The position numbers and the translations under genes were made by a program. From Bacillota bacterium (GTDB taxonomy: Bacteria > Bacillota > Limnochordia > Limnochordales > Limnochordaceae): a stretch of 64,000 nt of DNA. Below, piece by piece: positions 52,256 to 63,054 of the stretch. Position 1 is the first letter of the stretch. Each line of letters opens with the position of its first letter. The stretch lies in NCBI GenBank assembly GCA_017577405.1, contig PIUA01000027.1:1-64000 (forward strand), read 5' to 3'. The notes below the pieces were generated by a model. It was not told the origin of the DNA. It saw only the letters and a list, made by a program, of their open reading frames with translations, and ran no database searches.

Positions 52256-53428
52256 TCACGCCCCCAGGCCCAGGAACCGCCGCCACCAGGCAGGCCGCCC
52301 CACCGAGGCGGCCGCCTCCAGGGGGAGGGTCCGGACCAGCTGGTCTCCCAGGAGCAGGTCCACCTGGCCCAGGGGCTCGAAGCGGCGGACCGGCAGGGTG
52401 ACGGGGGCCAGCCGGATCCGCAGGTGGACGTCGTGGACTTGGTCGTGCCGGACCAGGATCTGGACGGGCTGGGGCGAGGCCAGGGGGATGGGCTCGTCGG
52501 TGCCGGGCGCCGCCGCCTCCACCAACGGCTCGTGAGCTTGGGCCAGCTCCAGGCGCCGGAAGGTGGTGAAGCCCCACTCGAGCAGCCGGGTGGACTCGGA
52601 CCAGCGGTCGGGGCTGGCCAGGACGACGCTCAACAGCTCCAAGCCGTCCCGGTTGGCGGCGCTCACCAGGCAATGGCCGGCGTCGCTGGTGGTCCCCGTC
52701 TTGACGCCCACCGTCCCCTCGTAGCTCCAGAGGAGACGGTTGGTGTTGCTCCAGTGGCCCCCTTCCGTCCGGTGCTCCCGGGTGCGGACGATCTGGGCGA
52801 AGACCGGGTAGGTCATGGCCGTCCGGGTGATGAGCGCCAGATCGTAGGCGGTGCTGTAGTGGCCGGCCGCGTCCAGCCCGTGGGGGTTCTGGAAGAGGCT
52901 GTTGCGGGCGCCGAGCTCTCGAACCCGCTGGTTCATCAGCCGGGCGAAGGCGGGGACGGACCCGGCCAGGTGTTCCGCCACCGCGACGGCCGCGTCGTTC
53001 CCCGAGGGGAGCATCATGGCGTGGAGCAGGTCCAGCAGGGAGAGGGTCTGGCCCGCCCGGAGGTGGGCGCTGGACCCCCGGGTGCCGGCCGCCTGGGGGC
53101 TCACCTGGACCGGCTCGTCCAGGCCGCCCCGCTCCACCGCCAGGAGCGCGGTGACGATCTTGGTGGTGCTGGCGGGCGCCCGTCGCTGGTGCTCGTTCCG
53201 GGCATAGAGGATGGTTCCGGTGGAAACCTCCAGGAGGATGGCGGCCCGGGCGCCCAGCCGCGGGCCTTCCTCCCGGGCGCCGGGCCAGTAGACCACCTCC
53301 GGCGGCGGCGCGGCGGGCACCCAGGCGGGCCGGTTGCCCCCCAGGAGGCGGCGGGCCGCCGCCACGGTGGGCGCCGCCACCAGGACGGCCAGGGCAGAGC
53401 GCAGGAGCTGGCGCCGGGTGATGACCAC
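52256..53428 (-). CDS. D-alanyl-D-alanine carboxypeptidase (peptidase S11) with twin-arginine-like signal
   Basis: 390 residues from the GTG at 53428 (GGGGAGG eight bases upstream). Trims the terminal D-Ala of peptidoglycan side chains outside the cytoplasmic membrane. Catalytic STTK at 87-90, SGN at 142-144, KTG at 243-245. The N-terminus reads ITRRQLLRSALAVLVAAP, close to the twin-arginine consensus S/T-R-R-x-F-L-K, which is unusual for this enzyme. A PBP5-type beta domain follows the catalytic part (about 295-370). No lipobox. Confidence 0.9.
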   Translation of the reverse strand: MVITRRQLLRSALAVLVAAPTVAAARRLLGGNRPAWVPAAPPPEVVYWPGAREEGPRLGARAAILLEVSTGTILYARNEHQRRAPASTTKIVTALLAVERGGLDEPVQVSPQAAGTRGSSAHLRAGQTLSLLDLLHAMMLPSGNDAAVAVAEHLAGSVPAFARLMNQRVRELGARNSLFQNPHGLDAAGHYSTAYDLALITRTAMTYPVFAQIVRTREHRTEGGHWSNTNRLLWSYEGTVGVKTGTTSDAGHCLVSAANRDGLELLSVVLASPDRWSESTRLLEWGFTTFRRLELAQAHEPLVEAAAPGTDEPIPLASPQPVQILVRHDQVHDVHLRIRLAPVTLPVRRFEPLGQVDLLLGDQLVRTLPLEAAASVGRPAWWRRFLGLGA

Positions 53429-53472
53429 GGAGCGTGCCTCCCCTTCCAGGCCGGACCACCGCAAAGCTATGA

Positions 53473-55906
<2,434 letters not shown>

Positions 55907-55907
<1 letters not shown>

Positions 55908-57418
55908 TGGAGATCCTGCAGCATGCCCACGAACTGGCGGAGCGGCTCGAGCGGCGGGAGATCTCGGCTGAAGAGGTGACCCAAGCCTACTTGGACCGGA
56001 TGGAGCGGCTGGAGCCCCATGTGCACGCCTTCCTCGCCCGGACCCCTGAGCAGGCCCTGGCGACGGCCCGGGAGGTGGACCGGCGCCGGGCCCAGGGGGA
56101 GCCCGTCCACCCCCTGGCGGGGATCCCCGTGGCGGTGAAGGACAACCTCTGTACCGAAGGGGTGCCCACCACCGCCGGCTCCCGGGCGCTGGAGAACTTC
56201 CGGCCGCCCTACAGCGCCACCGCGGTGGCCCGGCTCCATGAGGCAGGCCTGCCCTTGGTGGGGAAGACCAACCTGGATGAGTTTGCTATGGGCGCCTCCA
56301 CCGAGGCGTCGGCCTTCGGCCCCACCCGGAACCCCTGGGACCGGGAGCGGGTGCCCGGGGGCTCCAGCGGCGGCTCGGCCGCGGCGGTGGCGGCTGGCCA
56401 GGTGCCCTGGGCCCTGGGGAGCGACACGGGGGGCAGCATCCGCCAGCCCGCGGCCTTCTGCGGGGTGGTGGGCCTGAAGCCCAGCTACGGGCGTGTCTCC
56501 CGGTACGGGCTCATCCCCTTCGCGTCCTCTTTGGACCAGGTGGGGATCCTCACCCGGGACGTGACCGACGCGGCCCACCTCCTGGAGGTGCTTGCCGGCC
56601 ACGATCTGGCCGACTCCACCTCGGTGGACGCGCCGGTGCCCGCCTACCGGAAGGCACTCCAGGCTGAGCCCCGGGGCCTGCGGATCGGCCTGCCCGTCCA
56701 GTTCTTCGGGGATCAGATCGACCCGGCGGTGCGGCAGGCGGTCCGCCAGGCGGTGGACCGGATGGCCGAAGCGGGGGCCGAGGTGGTGGAGCTCTCCCTC
56801 CCCACGGTGGAGCACGCCCTGGCCTGCTACTTGGTTCTCGCCCCGGCAGAGGCCAGTTCCAACCTGGGCCGCTACGACGGGGTCCGGTACGGGTTCCGGG
56901 CCCAGCCCGACGGCCGGCCGGCCAAGGACGTGACTGAGATGTTCCTGGCCACCCGGGGGGAGGGCCTGGGCCTCGAGGTGAAGCGGCGGATCCTTTTGGG
57001 CACCTACGTGCTTTCGGCCGGCGCCTACCAGACGTACTACCTCCAGGCCCTCAAGGTCCGGACCCTGATCCGCCAGGACTTCGAACGGGCGTTCGAGCAG
57101 GTGGACGTGCTGGCGACGCCCACCACGCCCACCACCGCCTTCCGCCTCGGGGAGCGGCTGGAACGTCCCATGCGCATGTACCAGAGCGACCTGTGCACGG
57201 TGCCCGTCAACCTGGCGGGCCTGCCGGCCATCTCCCTGCCCTGCGGTCAGGACGCCGGCGGGCTGCCGGTGGGCCTCCAGCTTATCGGCCGCTATCTGGA
57301 TGAGGCGGGGCTCTTGCGGGCGGCCTACGCCTTCGAGCAGGTGGCAGGCTGCCGGGCGGCGGTGCCGCCTCTGGCCCACCTGGGGACCGGCGCAGGGGAG
57401 GTGACCATCCATGGCTGA
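55907..57418 (+). CDS. gatA: Asp/Glu-tRNA amidotransferase subunit A
   Basis: 503 residues from the ATG at 55907 (the preceding GTG at 55904 is also possible; TGATG junction with gatC). Hydrolyses glutamine to feed ammonia to GatB. Amidase-signature triad: Lys in PVAVKDNLCT, the cis-Ser in GSSGGSAAAVAAG, and nucleophile Ser in GSDTGGSIRQPAAF. SYGRVSRYGLIPFASSLDQV is the GatA-specific block. It is the one intact glutaminase-type amidotransferase of central metabolism in this window. Confidence 0.96.
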
Positions 57419-58892
57419 GGCTCAGCTGGAGATGTTGGATCTGGGGGATCTGGAGGCGGTCATCGGCCTGGAAGTCCACGTGGAGCTGGCCACCCAGTCC
57501 AAGCTCTTCTGCGGCTGCGCCACCACCTTCGGGGCGCCCCCCAACACCCAGGTCTGCCCCGTCTGCCTGGGCTTGCCGGGGACCCTCCCCGTCTTGAACG
57601 CGCGGGCGGTGGAGTACGCGGTGAAGGCGGGGCTCGCCCTGGGCTGCCAGATCACCGAGCGGAGCCTCTTCGCCCGGAAGAACTACTTCTACCCGGACCT
57701 GCCCAAGGCGTATCAAATCTCCCAGCACGAGCGGCCCCTCTGCCGGAACGGGGCGGTTACCATCACGACACCCGAGGGGCTCCGCAGGATCGGCATCGTC
57801 CGGGTCCACCTGGAGGAGGAGGCGGGCAAGCTGGTCCACTCGGGGGACAGCATCATCGGCTCGGAAGCGACTCATGTGGACTACAACCGGGCGGGCATCC
57901 CCCTCATCGAGATCGTCACCGCCCCTGACCTGCGGAGTCCCGAGGAGGCCCGCCTCTTCCTGGAGGAGCTCCGGACCATCCTGCGGTACATCGGCGTCTC
58001 CGACGTGCGCATGGAAGAGGGCTCCCTCCGTTGCGACGCCAACATCTCCCTCCGCCCCAAGGGTTCAACGGCGCTGGGGACCAAGACGGAAGTGAAGAAC
58101 ATGAACTCCTTCCGGGCGGTGGTCCGGGCCCTCACCTACGAGGCCCAGCGCCAGGCGGAGGTGATCCGCAGCGGGGAGGCGGTTCGGCCTGAGACCCGGG
58201 CCTGGGATGAAGCCCGGCAGGTGACGGTGGCCATGCGGGCCAAGGAGGAGGCCGACGACTACCGGTACTTCACCGAGCCCGACCTGGTCCCCCTGGTCCT
58301 CACCCAGGAGCGAATCGAGGGCTGGCGGGCCGAACTGCCCGAGCTCCCCGCCGCCCGGCGGGAGCGGTTCGTCGCCAGCTACGGCCTGCCCGAGTACGAC
58401 GCCTCGGTGCTCACCAGCTCCCGGCTGGTGGCCGACTTCTTCGAGGCGGTTGCCCAGGAGGTGGGTGACGCCAAGCTGGCCAGCAACTGGGTGATGGGCG
58501 AGGTCCTCCGCTGGGCCAAGACCGAGGGGGGCGAGGTGGTGGAGCTCCCCGTTTCGGTCCAAGGGCTGGCGGAGCTCTTGGGCCTCCTGCGGCAAGGGGT
58601 GATCAACCAAGCGGCGGCCAAGTCGGTCCTGGAGGAGATGGTCGCCTCGGGGCGGGGCGCCCGGGAGATCGTGGCTGAGCGGGGCCTGGAGCAGATCAGC
58701 GACCGGAGCGAGCTGGAAGCCCTCGTCGACCGGGTGATCGCCGAGAACCCCAAGCCCGTCGAGGACATCCGGGCCGGGCAGACCAAGGCCATCGGCTTCC
58801 TCATGGGCCAGGTGATGCGCCTCAGCCAGGGGAAGGCCAACCCCCAGCAGGTGCGGGAGCTCTTGCACGAGCGGCTCGGGGTCGGAGGGTAG
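57411..58892 (+). CDS. gatB: Asp/Glu-tRNA amidotransferase subunit B
   Basis: 493 residues. Activates the misacylated Asp- or Glu-tRNA and amidates it. VIGLEVHVELATQSKLFCGC, the zinc-ribbon pairs (FCGC, CPVCLGLPG), YFYPDLPKAYQISQ, DYNRAGIPLIEIVT and RCDANISLRPKG are GatB blocks. The C-terminal YqeY-like tail binding tRNA is complete (GFLMGQVMRLSQGKANPQQV). Overlaps gatA by eight bases. Confidence 0.96.
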   Translation: MAEAQLEMLDLGDLEAVIGLEVHVELATQSKLFCGCATTFGAPPNTQVCPVCLGLPGTLPVLNARAVEYAVKAGLALGCQITERSLFARKNYFYPDLPKAYQISQHERPLCRNGAVTITTPEGLRRIGIVRVHLEEEAGKLVHSGDSIIGSEATHVDYNRAGIPLIEIVTAPDLRSPEEARLFLEELRTILRYIGVSDVRMEEGSLRCDANISLRPKGSTALGTKTEVKNMNSFRAVVRALTYEAQRQAEVIRSGEAVRPETRAWDEARQVTVAMRAKEEADDYRYFTEPDLVPLVLTQERIEGWRAELPELPAARRERFVASYGLPEYDASVLTSSRLVADFFEAVAQEVGDAKLASNWVMGEVLRWAKTEGGEVVELPVSVQGLAELLGLLRQGVINQAAAKSVLEEMVASGRGAREIVAERGLEQISDRSELEALVDRVIAENPKPVEDIRAGQTKAIGFLMGQVMRLSQGKANPQQVRELLHERLGVGG

Positions 58893-58894
58893 GG

Positions 58895-59878
58895 ATGGTG
58901 GTCCGGCGGGCTGGCCCCTCCTCGTGGCAGGCGGAGCTCCTGCTCCTGGGGGTGGCCGCGGTCTGGGGCGGGACCTTCCCGGTCATCAAGGCCCTGGTCG
59001 GCCAGGTGCCACCCCACACCCTCCTCACCCTGCGCTTCACCGCGGCGGCCATCCTCCTCCTGCTGCCCGCCTGGACCCGGGGAGGCCGGCTGGACCGTCC
59101 TGCCTTCCGGAGCCTGCTCCGGCACGGCCTCCTCTTGGGCGTGAGCCTCTGGGCCGGGTACTTCTTCCAGACCGCGGGCCTGCGGCTCACCACCGCCTCC
59201 AAGGCGGCCTTCCTCACCGCCTTGGGCGTGGTCTTCGTCCCTTTGCTGGGCGCCCTCTTCTTCCACCGGCGGCCGGCCCCGGCCGTCTGGGCGGGGGTGG
59301 CGGTGGCCACCGGAGGGCTGGCCTGCCTCAGCCTGCCCGGCGGCGAGGGGTGGCTGCCGGCCCCGGGGGACCTCCTGGTGCTCCTGGGCGCGGCGGCCTT
59401 CGCCCTCCAGATCCTCCTCGTGGACCGGTGGGGCGCCCAGCACGACCCGCTCCTCCTCGCCGGGGTGGAGCTGGCCACCGTGGCGCTCCTCAGCCTGCCC
59501 GCGGCCATCGCCTTCGAGGGGCTGCCCCTCCGCCACCCGCCCCGTCTCTGGCTGGGCCTGGCCTACCTGGCCGTCCCGGCCACCGCGGTCGCCCTCTGGG
59601 TTCAGATCCGCTACCAGCACCGGACCGATCCCACCCGGGTGGGCATCATCCTGGGCACCGAGCCCCTCTTTGGGGCCCTGTTGGCCTGGCTCTTCCTGGG
59701 TGAGCGGATGACGGAGGCGGGTCTGCTGGGCGGGGTTCTGGTCCTGGCGGGGCTCCTCTTGACCGAGCTGGGCGGGCGGGCACCCCAGGCGGAGGGGGCC
59801 CCCCGGGAGCGCAGGGCGGGCTCCACCCTGCCCATCCGAGGGCAGGCCCGCCGGGCCCGCGGGAGGGATGGACGGTGA
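58895..59878 (+). CDS. EamA/DMT-superfamily transporter
   Basis: 327 residues with ten hydrophobic segments in two EamA repeats. LLLGVAAVWGGTFPVIKALV at the start of the first, LLGAAAFALQILLVDRWGAQ at the start of the second, and TDPTRVGIILGTEPLFGALL near the end are typical. A basic Pro/Arg tail of about 40 residues follows. ATG two bases after the gatB stop, with a GTGA-type junction to the lgt homologue. Probably exports small metabolites; substrate unknown. Confidence 0.88.
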   Translation: MVVRRAGPSSWQAELLLLGVAAVWGGTFPVIKALVGQVPPHTLLTLRFTAAAILLLLPAWTRGGRLDRPAFRSLLRHGLLLGVSLWAGYFFQTAGLRLTTASKAAFLTALGVVFVPLLGALFFHRRPAPAVWAGVAVATGGLACLSLPGGEGWLPAPGDLLVLLGAAAFALQILLVDRWGAQHDPLLLAGVELATVALLSLPAAIAFEGLPLRHPPRLWLGLAYLAVPATAVALWVQIRYQHRTDPTRVGIILGTEPLFGALLAWLFLGERMTEAGLLGGVLVLAGLLLTELGGRAPQAEGAPRERRAGSTLPIRGQARRARGRDGR

Positions 59879-60711
59879 GCGAGGTTCTGGTCCAGATTGG
59901 GCCCCTGCCCGTCTACACCTTCGGCCTCACCCTGGCGCTGGGCTTCCTGCTGGCGGCGCTGGTCGCCATCCGGGAGGGCCGGCGGCGGGGGATCCCGGCC
60001 GAGCGGATGGGGGACTTCCTGGCGGTGGGCATCGTTGTCGGCCTGGTGGGGGCCCGGGCCGGTTTCGTCCTGCTCAACCGCCAGTACTACCGGACCTTCC
60101 CCTGGGAGATCCTCCTCTTGCAGGATGGGGGCCTCACCTTCTACGGGGCTGTTCCCGCGCTGCTCCTCCTGGCCTGGGTCTGGCAGCGGGAACGGGGCGC
60201 CTTCTACCGCCTGCTGGATGCCCTGGCCCCCGGAGTGGCCTTAGGCAGCGCGGTGGCCCTGGTGGGCTCCGATCTCTTCGGGCGCCGGACGGGGCTGCCC
60301 TGGAGCGTCACCTCACCGGCGGGGGTGCAGGTCCACCCCCTCCAGGTCTACTGGCTGGTGGCTCTCTACCTTCTCTTTGTGTTCCTGTGGCGGCGCCGCC
60401 GCCGGATCCGGTTCGACGGGGAGCAGTTCCTCTTCTGGCTGGTGGGTGACGGGCTCATCCGGTTCGGGGCCGGCTTTCTGCGGGAAGGGGAGCGGTTCTG
60501 GAGGTTGGGGTACGACCAGTGGGGGGCCCTTCTGGCCGTAGGTCTGGGGCTCCTCTGGCTCCGGGGGCGCCTCCAGGGAGACGACTTGCCCTGGGAGGGG
60601 GATGTGCGGTACGCTACCAGGGGTAAGCCCCAACTTCTGGAAGTCTTTTGGTGGGGCTTGGGCCTTCTGATGCTGGTCGGGGGTTTCTACCTGCGCCTCG
60701 GGGCGCTGTAA
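59875..60711 (+). CDS. Lgt-family protein (prolipoprotein diacylglyceryl transferase homologue) with altered active-site residues
   Basis: 278 residues, about seven membrane segments, and overall alignment with Lgt from the first strand (IGPLPVYTFGLTLALGF) to GFLREGERFWRLGYDQWGAL. The family motif with catalytic His (GG.SFHGG) reads GGLTFYGA, with Tyr90 in place of the His. The signature GRLGNFINGELWGR reads GSAVALVGSDLFGR, losing the essential Arg (Ser125). HPxQLYE reads HPLQVYW. The late Arg in the FxR motif is kept. Either a redesigned enzyme or a paralogue with another role; a canonical lgt may exist elsewhere. Confidence 0.75.
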   Translation: MSEVLVQIGPLPVYTFGLTLALGFLLAALVAIREGRRRGIPAERMGDFLAVGIVVGLVGARAGFVLLNRQYYRTFPWEILLLQDGGLTFYGAVPALLLLAWVWQRERGAFYRLLDALAPGVALGSAVALVGSDLFGRRTGLPWSVTSPAGVQVHPLQVYWLVALYLLFVFLWRRRRRIRFDGEQFLFWLVGDGLIRFGAGFLREGERFWRLGYDQWGALLAVGLGLLWLRGRLQGDDLPWEGDVRYATRGKPQLLEVFWWGLGLLMLVGGFYLRLGAL

Positions 60712-60724
60712 AGGGGGCCGACAG

Positions 60725-61219
60725 ATGAGCGACCCCATCGAGTACGTCCGGGAGCGGCTGGCCCAGCAGGACCAACGGTTGACCCCCCAGCGGGAGACGG
60801 TGCTCCGGGTGCTTCTGGATCACGCCGACACCCACCTCACCGCCGAAGAAGTCTACTTGGAGGCCCGCAACCGCGCGCCGGAGCTGGGCCTGGCCACCGT
60901 CTACCGCACCCTTGACCTCTTCGCCCGCCTGGGCGTGGTCCGCCGGCTGGACGCCGGCGAGGGGGTGGCCCGGTACGAGTTCCACCCCGAAGGCGCGGGC
61001 CACTACCACCACCACCTCATCTGCCTGGAGTGCGGCCAGATTCTCGAGTTCGAACAGGACCTCCTCGACCGGGTGGAACGGGCGGTGGAGCGGGAGACGG
61101 GCTTCCGGGTGGTGGACCACTCCCTCCTCCTCTTCGGCCTCTGTCCCAACTGCCAGAAACCGTCGGACGGCGACGGGGACCGTCCCCGATCGGACCGGGA
61201 AGCCTCCGGCCCGGCGTGA
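60725..61219 (+). CDS. Fur-family metal-dependent regulator
   Basis: 164 residues. Winged-helix DNA-binding half (LTPQRETVLRVLLDHADTHL, LGLATVYRTLDLFARLGVV) and metal-binding dimerisation half (GHYHHHLICLECGQILEFEQ) with a structural zinc site of two CxxC pairs (CLEC, CPNC). The H-rich HYHHH motif is as in Fur/Zur. The C-terminal tail is acidic and basic mixed, disordered. It begins 13 bp after the Lgt homologue. Iron or zinc specificity not decidable. Confidence 0.9.
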   Translation: MSDPIEYVRERLAQQDQRLTPQRETVLRVLLDHADTHLTAEEVYLEARNRAPELGLATVYRTLDLFARLGVVRRLDAGEGVARYEFHPEGAGHYHHHLICLECGQILEFEQDLLDRVERAVERETGFRVVDHSLLLFGLCPNCQKPSDGDGDRPRSDREASGPA

Positions 61220-61253
61220 CCCGCCTGCCTTCTCGCCTTTTTCCAGCCGTGGG

Positions 61254-61282
61254 TTGACGACCCCTAAGACCCATGGTAGATT
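61254..61282 (+). promoter_or_regulatory. Possible upstream sigma-70 promoter before the PerR-like gene
   Basis: TTGACG (61254-61259), 17-base spacer, TAGATT (61277-61282). Second of two promoter-like elements in the 178-bp gap between the two Fur-family genes. Confidence 0.5.
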
Positions 61283-61331
61283 TATTCGTAGAGAAAACCA
61301 ACCGATCTACTCGGGTTTCACCGGCGAGCGC

Positions 61332-61360
61332 TTGACGGTCGCGTGGGCCCTGGGTACAAT
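61332..61360 (+). promoter_or_regulatory. Sigma-70 promoter of the PerR-like/sigma operon
   Basis: TTGACG (61332-61337), 17-base spacer, TACAAT (61355-61360). Transcription would begin at about 61367, inside the palindrome at 61363-61385. Confidence 0.7.
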
Positions 61361-61362
61361 CG

Positions 61363-61385
61363 CTATAGATAACCAATATTTATAG
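61363..61385. promoter_or_regulatory. Fur/PerR-type operator palindrome
   Basis: CTATAGATA, five bases, TATTTATAG: nine-base arms with one mismatched pair, AT-rich in a 70% GC region, placed over the expected transcription start and 12 bp before the ATG of a Fur-family gene. Composition and position fit an autoregulatory Fur- or PerR-like box. Confidence 0.65.
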
Positions 61386-61397
61386 GTGTGAGATCCC

Positions 61398-61913
61398 ATG
61401 AACCACCGAGTCCAAGCATTCCGGGAGCTGCTGGCGGCGCGGGGCTACCGGGTGACGCCCCAGCGGGTGGGGATCTACGAGTACTTGGTCACCACCGATG
61501 AGCACCCCAGCGCGGAGGAGATCTACCGGGCCCTTCAGGATCGCTACCCGACCATGAGTCCCGCGACCGTCTACAAGACCTTGGACTTGCTGGTGGAGCT
61601 GGGACTGGTGGGCGAGCTGGCCTTCGGCGGTGAGGTGACCCGGTACGATGGCCAGCCCGACCTCCACCTCAACATGGTCTGCCTCCAGTGCCGGCGGATC
61701 CTGGACCTGCCGGTGGAGGGCTTGGAGCGGGTGGCCCAGGTGGCCCGGGAGAAGGCCGGCTTCCAGGTTCTCCGGGAGCGCCATGAGGTGTACGGGATCT
61801 GCCCCTCCTGCCAGAGGGTGAACCGAGCCGATCCTGCCGCCGACGATCAAGCACACCACGAAGCTGAGCCCTCCAGGCCTCTGGAGGAGCATCGCCCGCA
61901 GGAGGTGGGTTGA
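61398..61913 (+). CDS. PerR-like Fur-family regulator
   Basis: 171 residues. [20 protein letters not shown] and [20 protein letters not shown] form the winged helix. Candidate regulatory metal ligands by alignment with PerR: His in EHPSAEEIY, Asp in TRYDGQ, His in DLHLNMVC, Asp in RRILDL. The PerR position His93 is Asn here (HLN), which is common in some lineages. Two CxxC pairs (CLQC, CPSC) make the zinc site. One base separates its stop from the sigma-factor start, so the two are co-expressed. Confidence 0.88.
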   Translation: MNHRVQAFRELLAARGYRVTPQRVGIYEYLVTTDEHPSAEEIYRALQDRYPTMSPATVYKTLDLLVELGLVGELAFGGEVTRYDGQPDLHLNMVCLQCRRILDLPVEGLERVAQVAREKAGFQVLRERHEVYGICPSCQRVNRADPAADDQAHHEAEPSRPLEEHRPQEVG

Positions 61914-61914
61914 G

Positions 61915-62814
61915 ATGCGTGCCGTTGCCGAGGAGCCGTCCGTAGCCCGGGAGGCCCGCTCCTCCCGAGGAGCCGCCGAGGAGCTGTCGGTGGGCGAAGA
62001 CCTGCTCCAGACCTACCTGACCGACATGGGCCAGGTCCCGCTCCTCACGCCGGAGGAGGAGGTGGAGCTGGCCAAGGCGGCCGAGCAGGGGGATGAGGAC
62101 GCCCGCCGCCGGCTGATCGAGGCCAACCTCCGGCTGGTGGTGAGCATTGCCAAGCGGTACGCCCATCGGGGAGTTCCGCTCCTGGACCTGATCCAGGAGG
62201 GGAACCTGGGGTTGATCCGGGCGGTCGAGAAGTTCGACTGGCGCCGGGGCAACCGGTTCAGCACCTACGCCACCTGGTGGATCACCCAGCGGATCCGGCG
62301 GGCGGTTCTGGACCAGTCCTCAGGGATCCGCCTGCCCGTGAACAAGTTTGATGTGGTCCGCAAGATCCTCAGCCTGCGGGAGACCTACCTCCGGGAGGAG
62401 GGCCGGGAGCCGACGGACTACGAGCTAGCCGAAGCCCTGGAGATGGATGTGGAGCAGATCCGCCAGGTGCGCCAGGCCACCTATGAGCCCCTCTCCCTGG
62501 AGAACCCCATCAACGAGGACGGGTTCAGCCTGGGCGACATCATCGAGGATGAGGACGCGGCCAACCCCGATGAGCAGGTGCCCCAGAGCAGCCTCCAGGA
62601 GGAGCTGAACGAGCTGCTCTCCATCCTCAACGAGAAGGAGCTCCAGGTCCTCCGGCGCCGGTTCGGCCTGGACGGGGGCCAGCCCATGACCCTGGCCGAG
62701 GTAGGCCGGGAGATCGACGTCTCCAAGGAACGGGTCCGCCAGATCCAGGCTCAGGCCCTGCGCAAGCTGCGGCGGGAAGGCCTCGCTCACCAGCTGGAAG
62801 CGTACCTCACCTGA
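61915..62814 (+). CDS. RpoD-related sigma-70 factor, probably group 2
   Basis: 299 residues, lacking region 1.1 of primary sigma factors. Region 1.2 ([20 protein letters not shown]), region 2 ([40 protein letters not shown]), region 3, and region 4 ([40 protein letters not shown]). In region 2.4-3.0 the primary-sigma IRIPVHM reads IRLPVNKF, and the loop between 2.4 residues is QSSG, favouring an alternative sigma. GGAGGTGG upstream of the ATG. Operon with a PerR-like regulator suggests a stress regulon. Confidence 0.88.
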   Translation: MRAVAEEPSVAREARSSRGAAEELSVGEDLLQTYLTDMGQVPLLTPEEEVELAKAAEQGDEDARRRLIEANLRLVVSIAKRYAHRGVPLLDLIQEGNLGLIRAVEKFDWRRGNRFSTYATWWITQRIRRAVLDQSSGIRLPVNKFDVVRKILSLRETYLREEGREPTDYELAEALEMDVEQIRQVRQATYEPLSLENPINEDGFSLGDIIEDEDAANPDEQVPQSSLQEELNELLSILNEKELQVLRRRFGLDGGQPMTLAEVGREIDVSKERVRQIQAQALRKLRREGLAHQLEAYLT

Positions 62815-62837
62815 GACTGGACCCGGCGGCGCGGGGA

Positions 62838-62858
62838 GGCGGGGCCCGAGGCCTCGCC
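62838..62858 (+). terminator. Hairpin after the sigma-factor gene
   Basis: GGCGGGGC-CCGAG-GCCTCGCC, 8-bp stem with one mismatch, 24 bp after the stop codon. No T-run, so weak evidence. Confidence 0.4.
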
Positions 62859-62945
62859 CCCCGGGCTCCTGGCCCGCCGTCTTCAGCCCAACCCACCTCC
62901 CTCCCGGCGAGGGCCTGAGGGCAGACCGGCGCGGGGACTCCTCGC

Positions 62946-62973
62946 TTGTCTTTGTTCGACAATATGGTAGAAT
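62946..62973 (+). promoter_or_regulatory. Probable promoter of the GGDEF gene
   Basis: TTGTCT (62946-62951), 16-base spacer, TAGAAT (62968-62973). The spacer contains TTGT-TCG-ACAA, a small inverted repeat that may be an operator. Confidence 0.5.
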
Positions 62974-63054
62974 GTGCACGTGCCAGAAGCTTAGTAGACG
63001 GGAGCGGGTTGGACCCTGCAGCGCGGCGCCCCCGAGGGCCAGAGGCCCCAATCG

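Noticed and set aside
50016-53459. 1147-codon leftward open frame over pcrA and the carboxypeptidase
   Set aside because: Opposite-strand shadow of pcrA, and out of frame with the carboxypeptidase; no domain.
62815-63054. c-di-GMP riboswitch before the GGDEF gene
   Set aside because: I looked for the conserved GEMM-type sequence blocks and did not see them; only a promoter and a small inverted repeat are visible.
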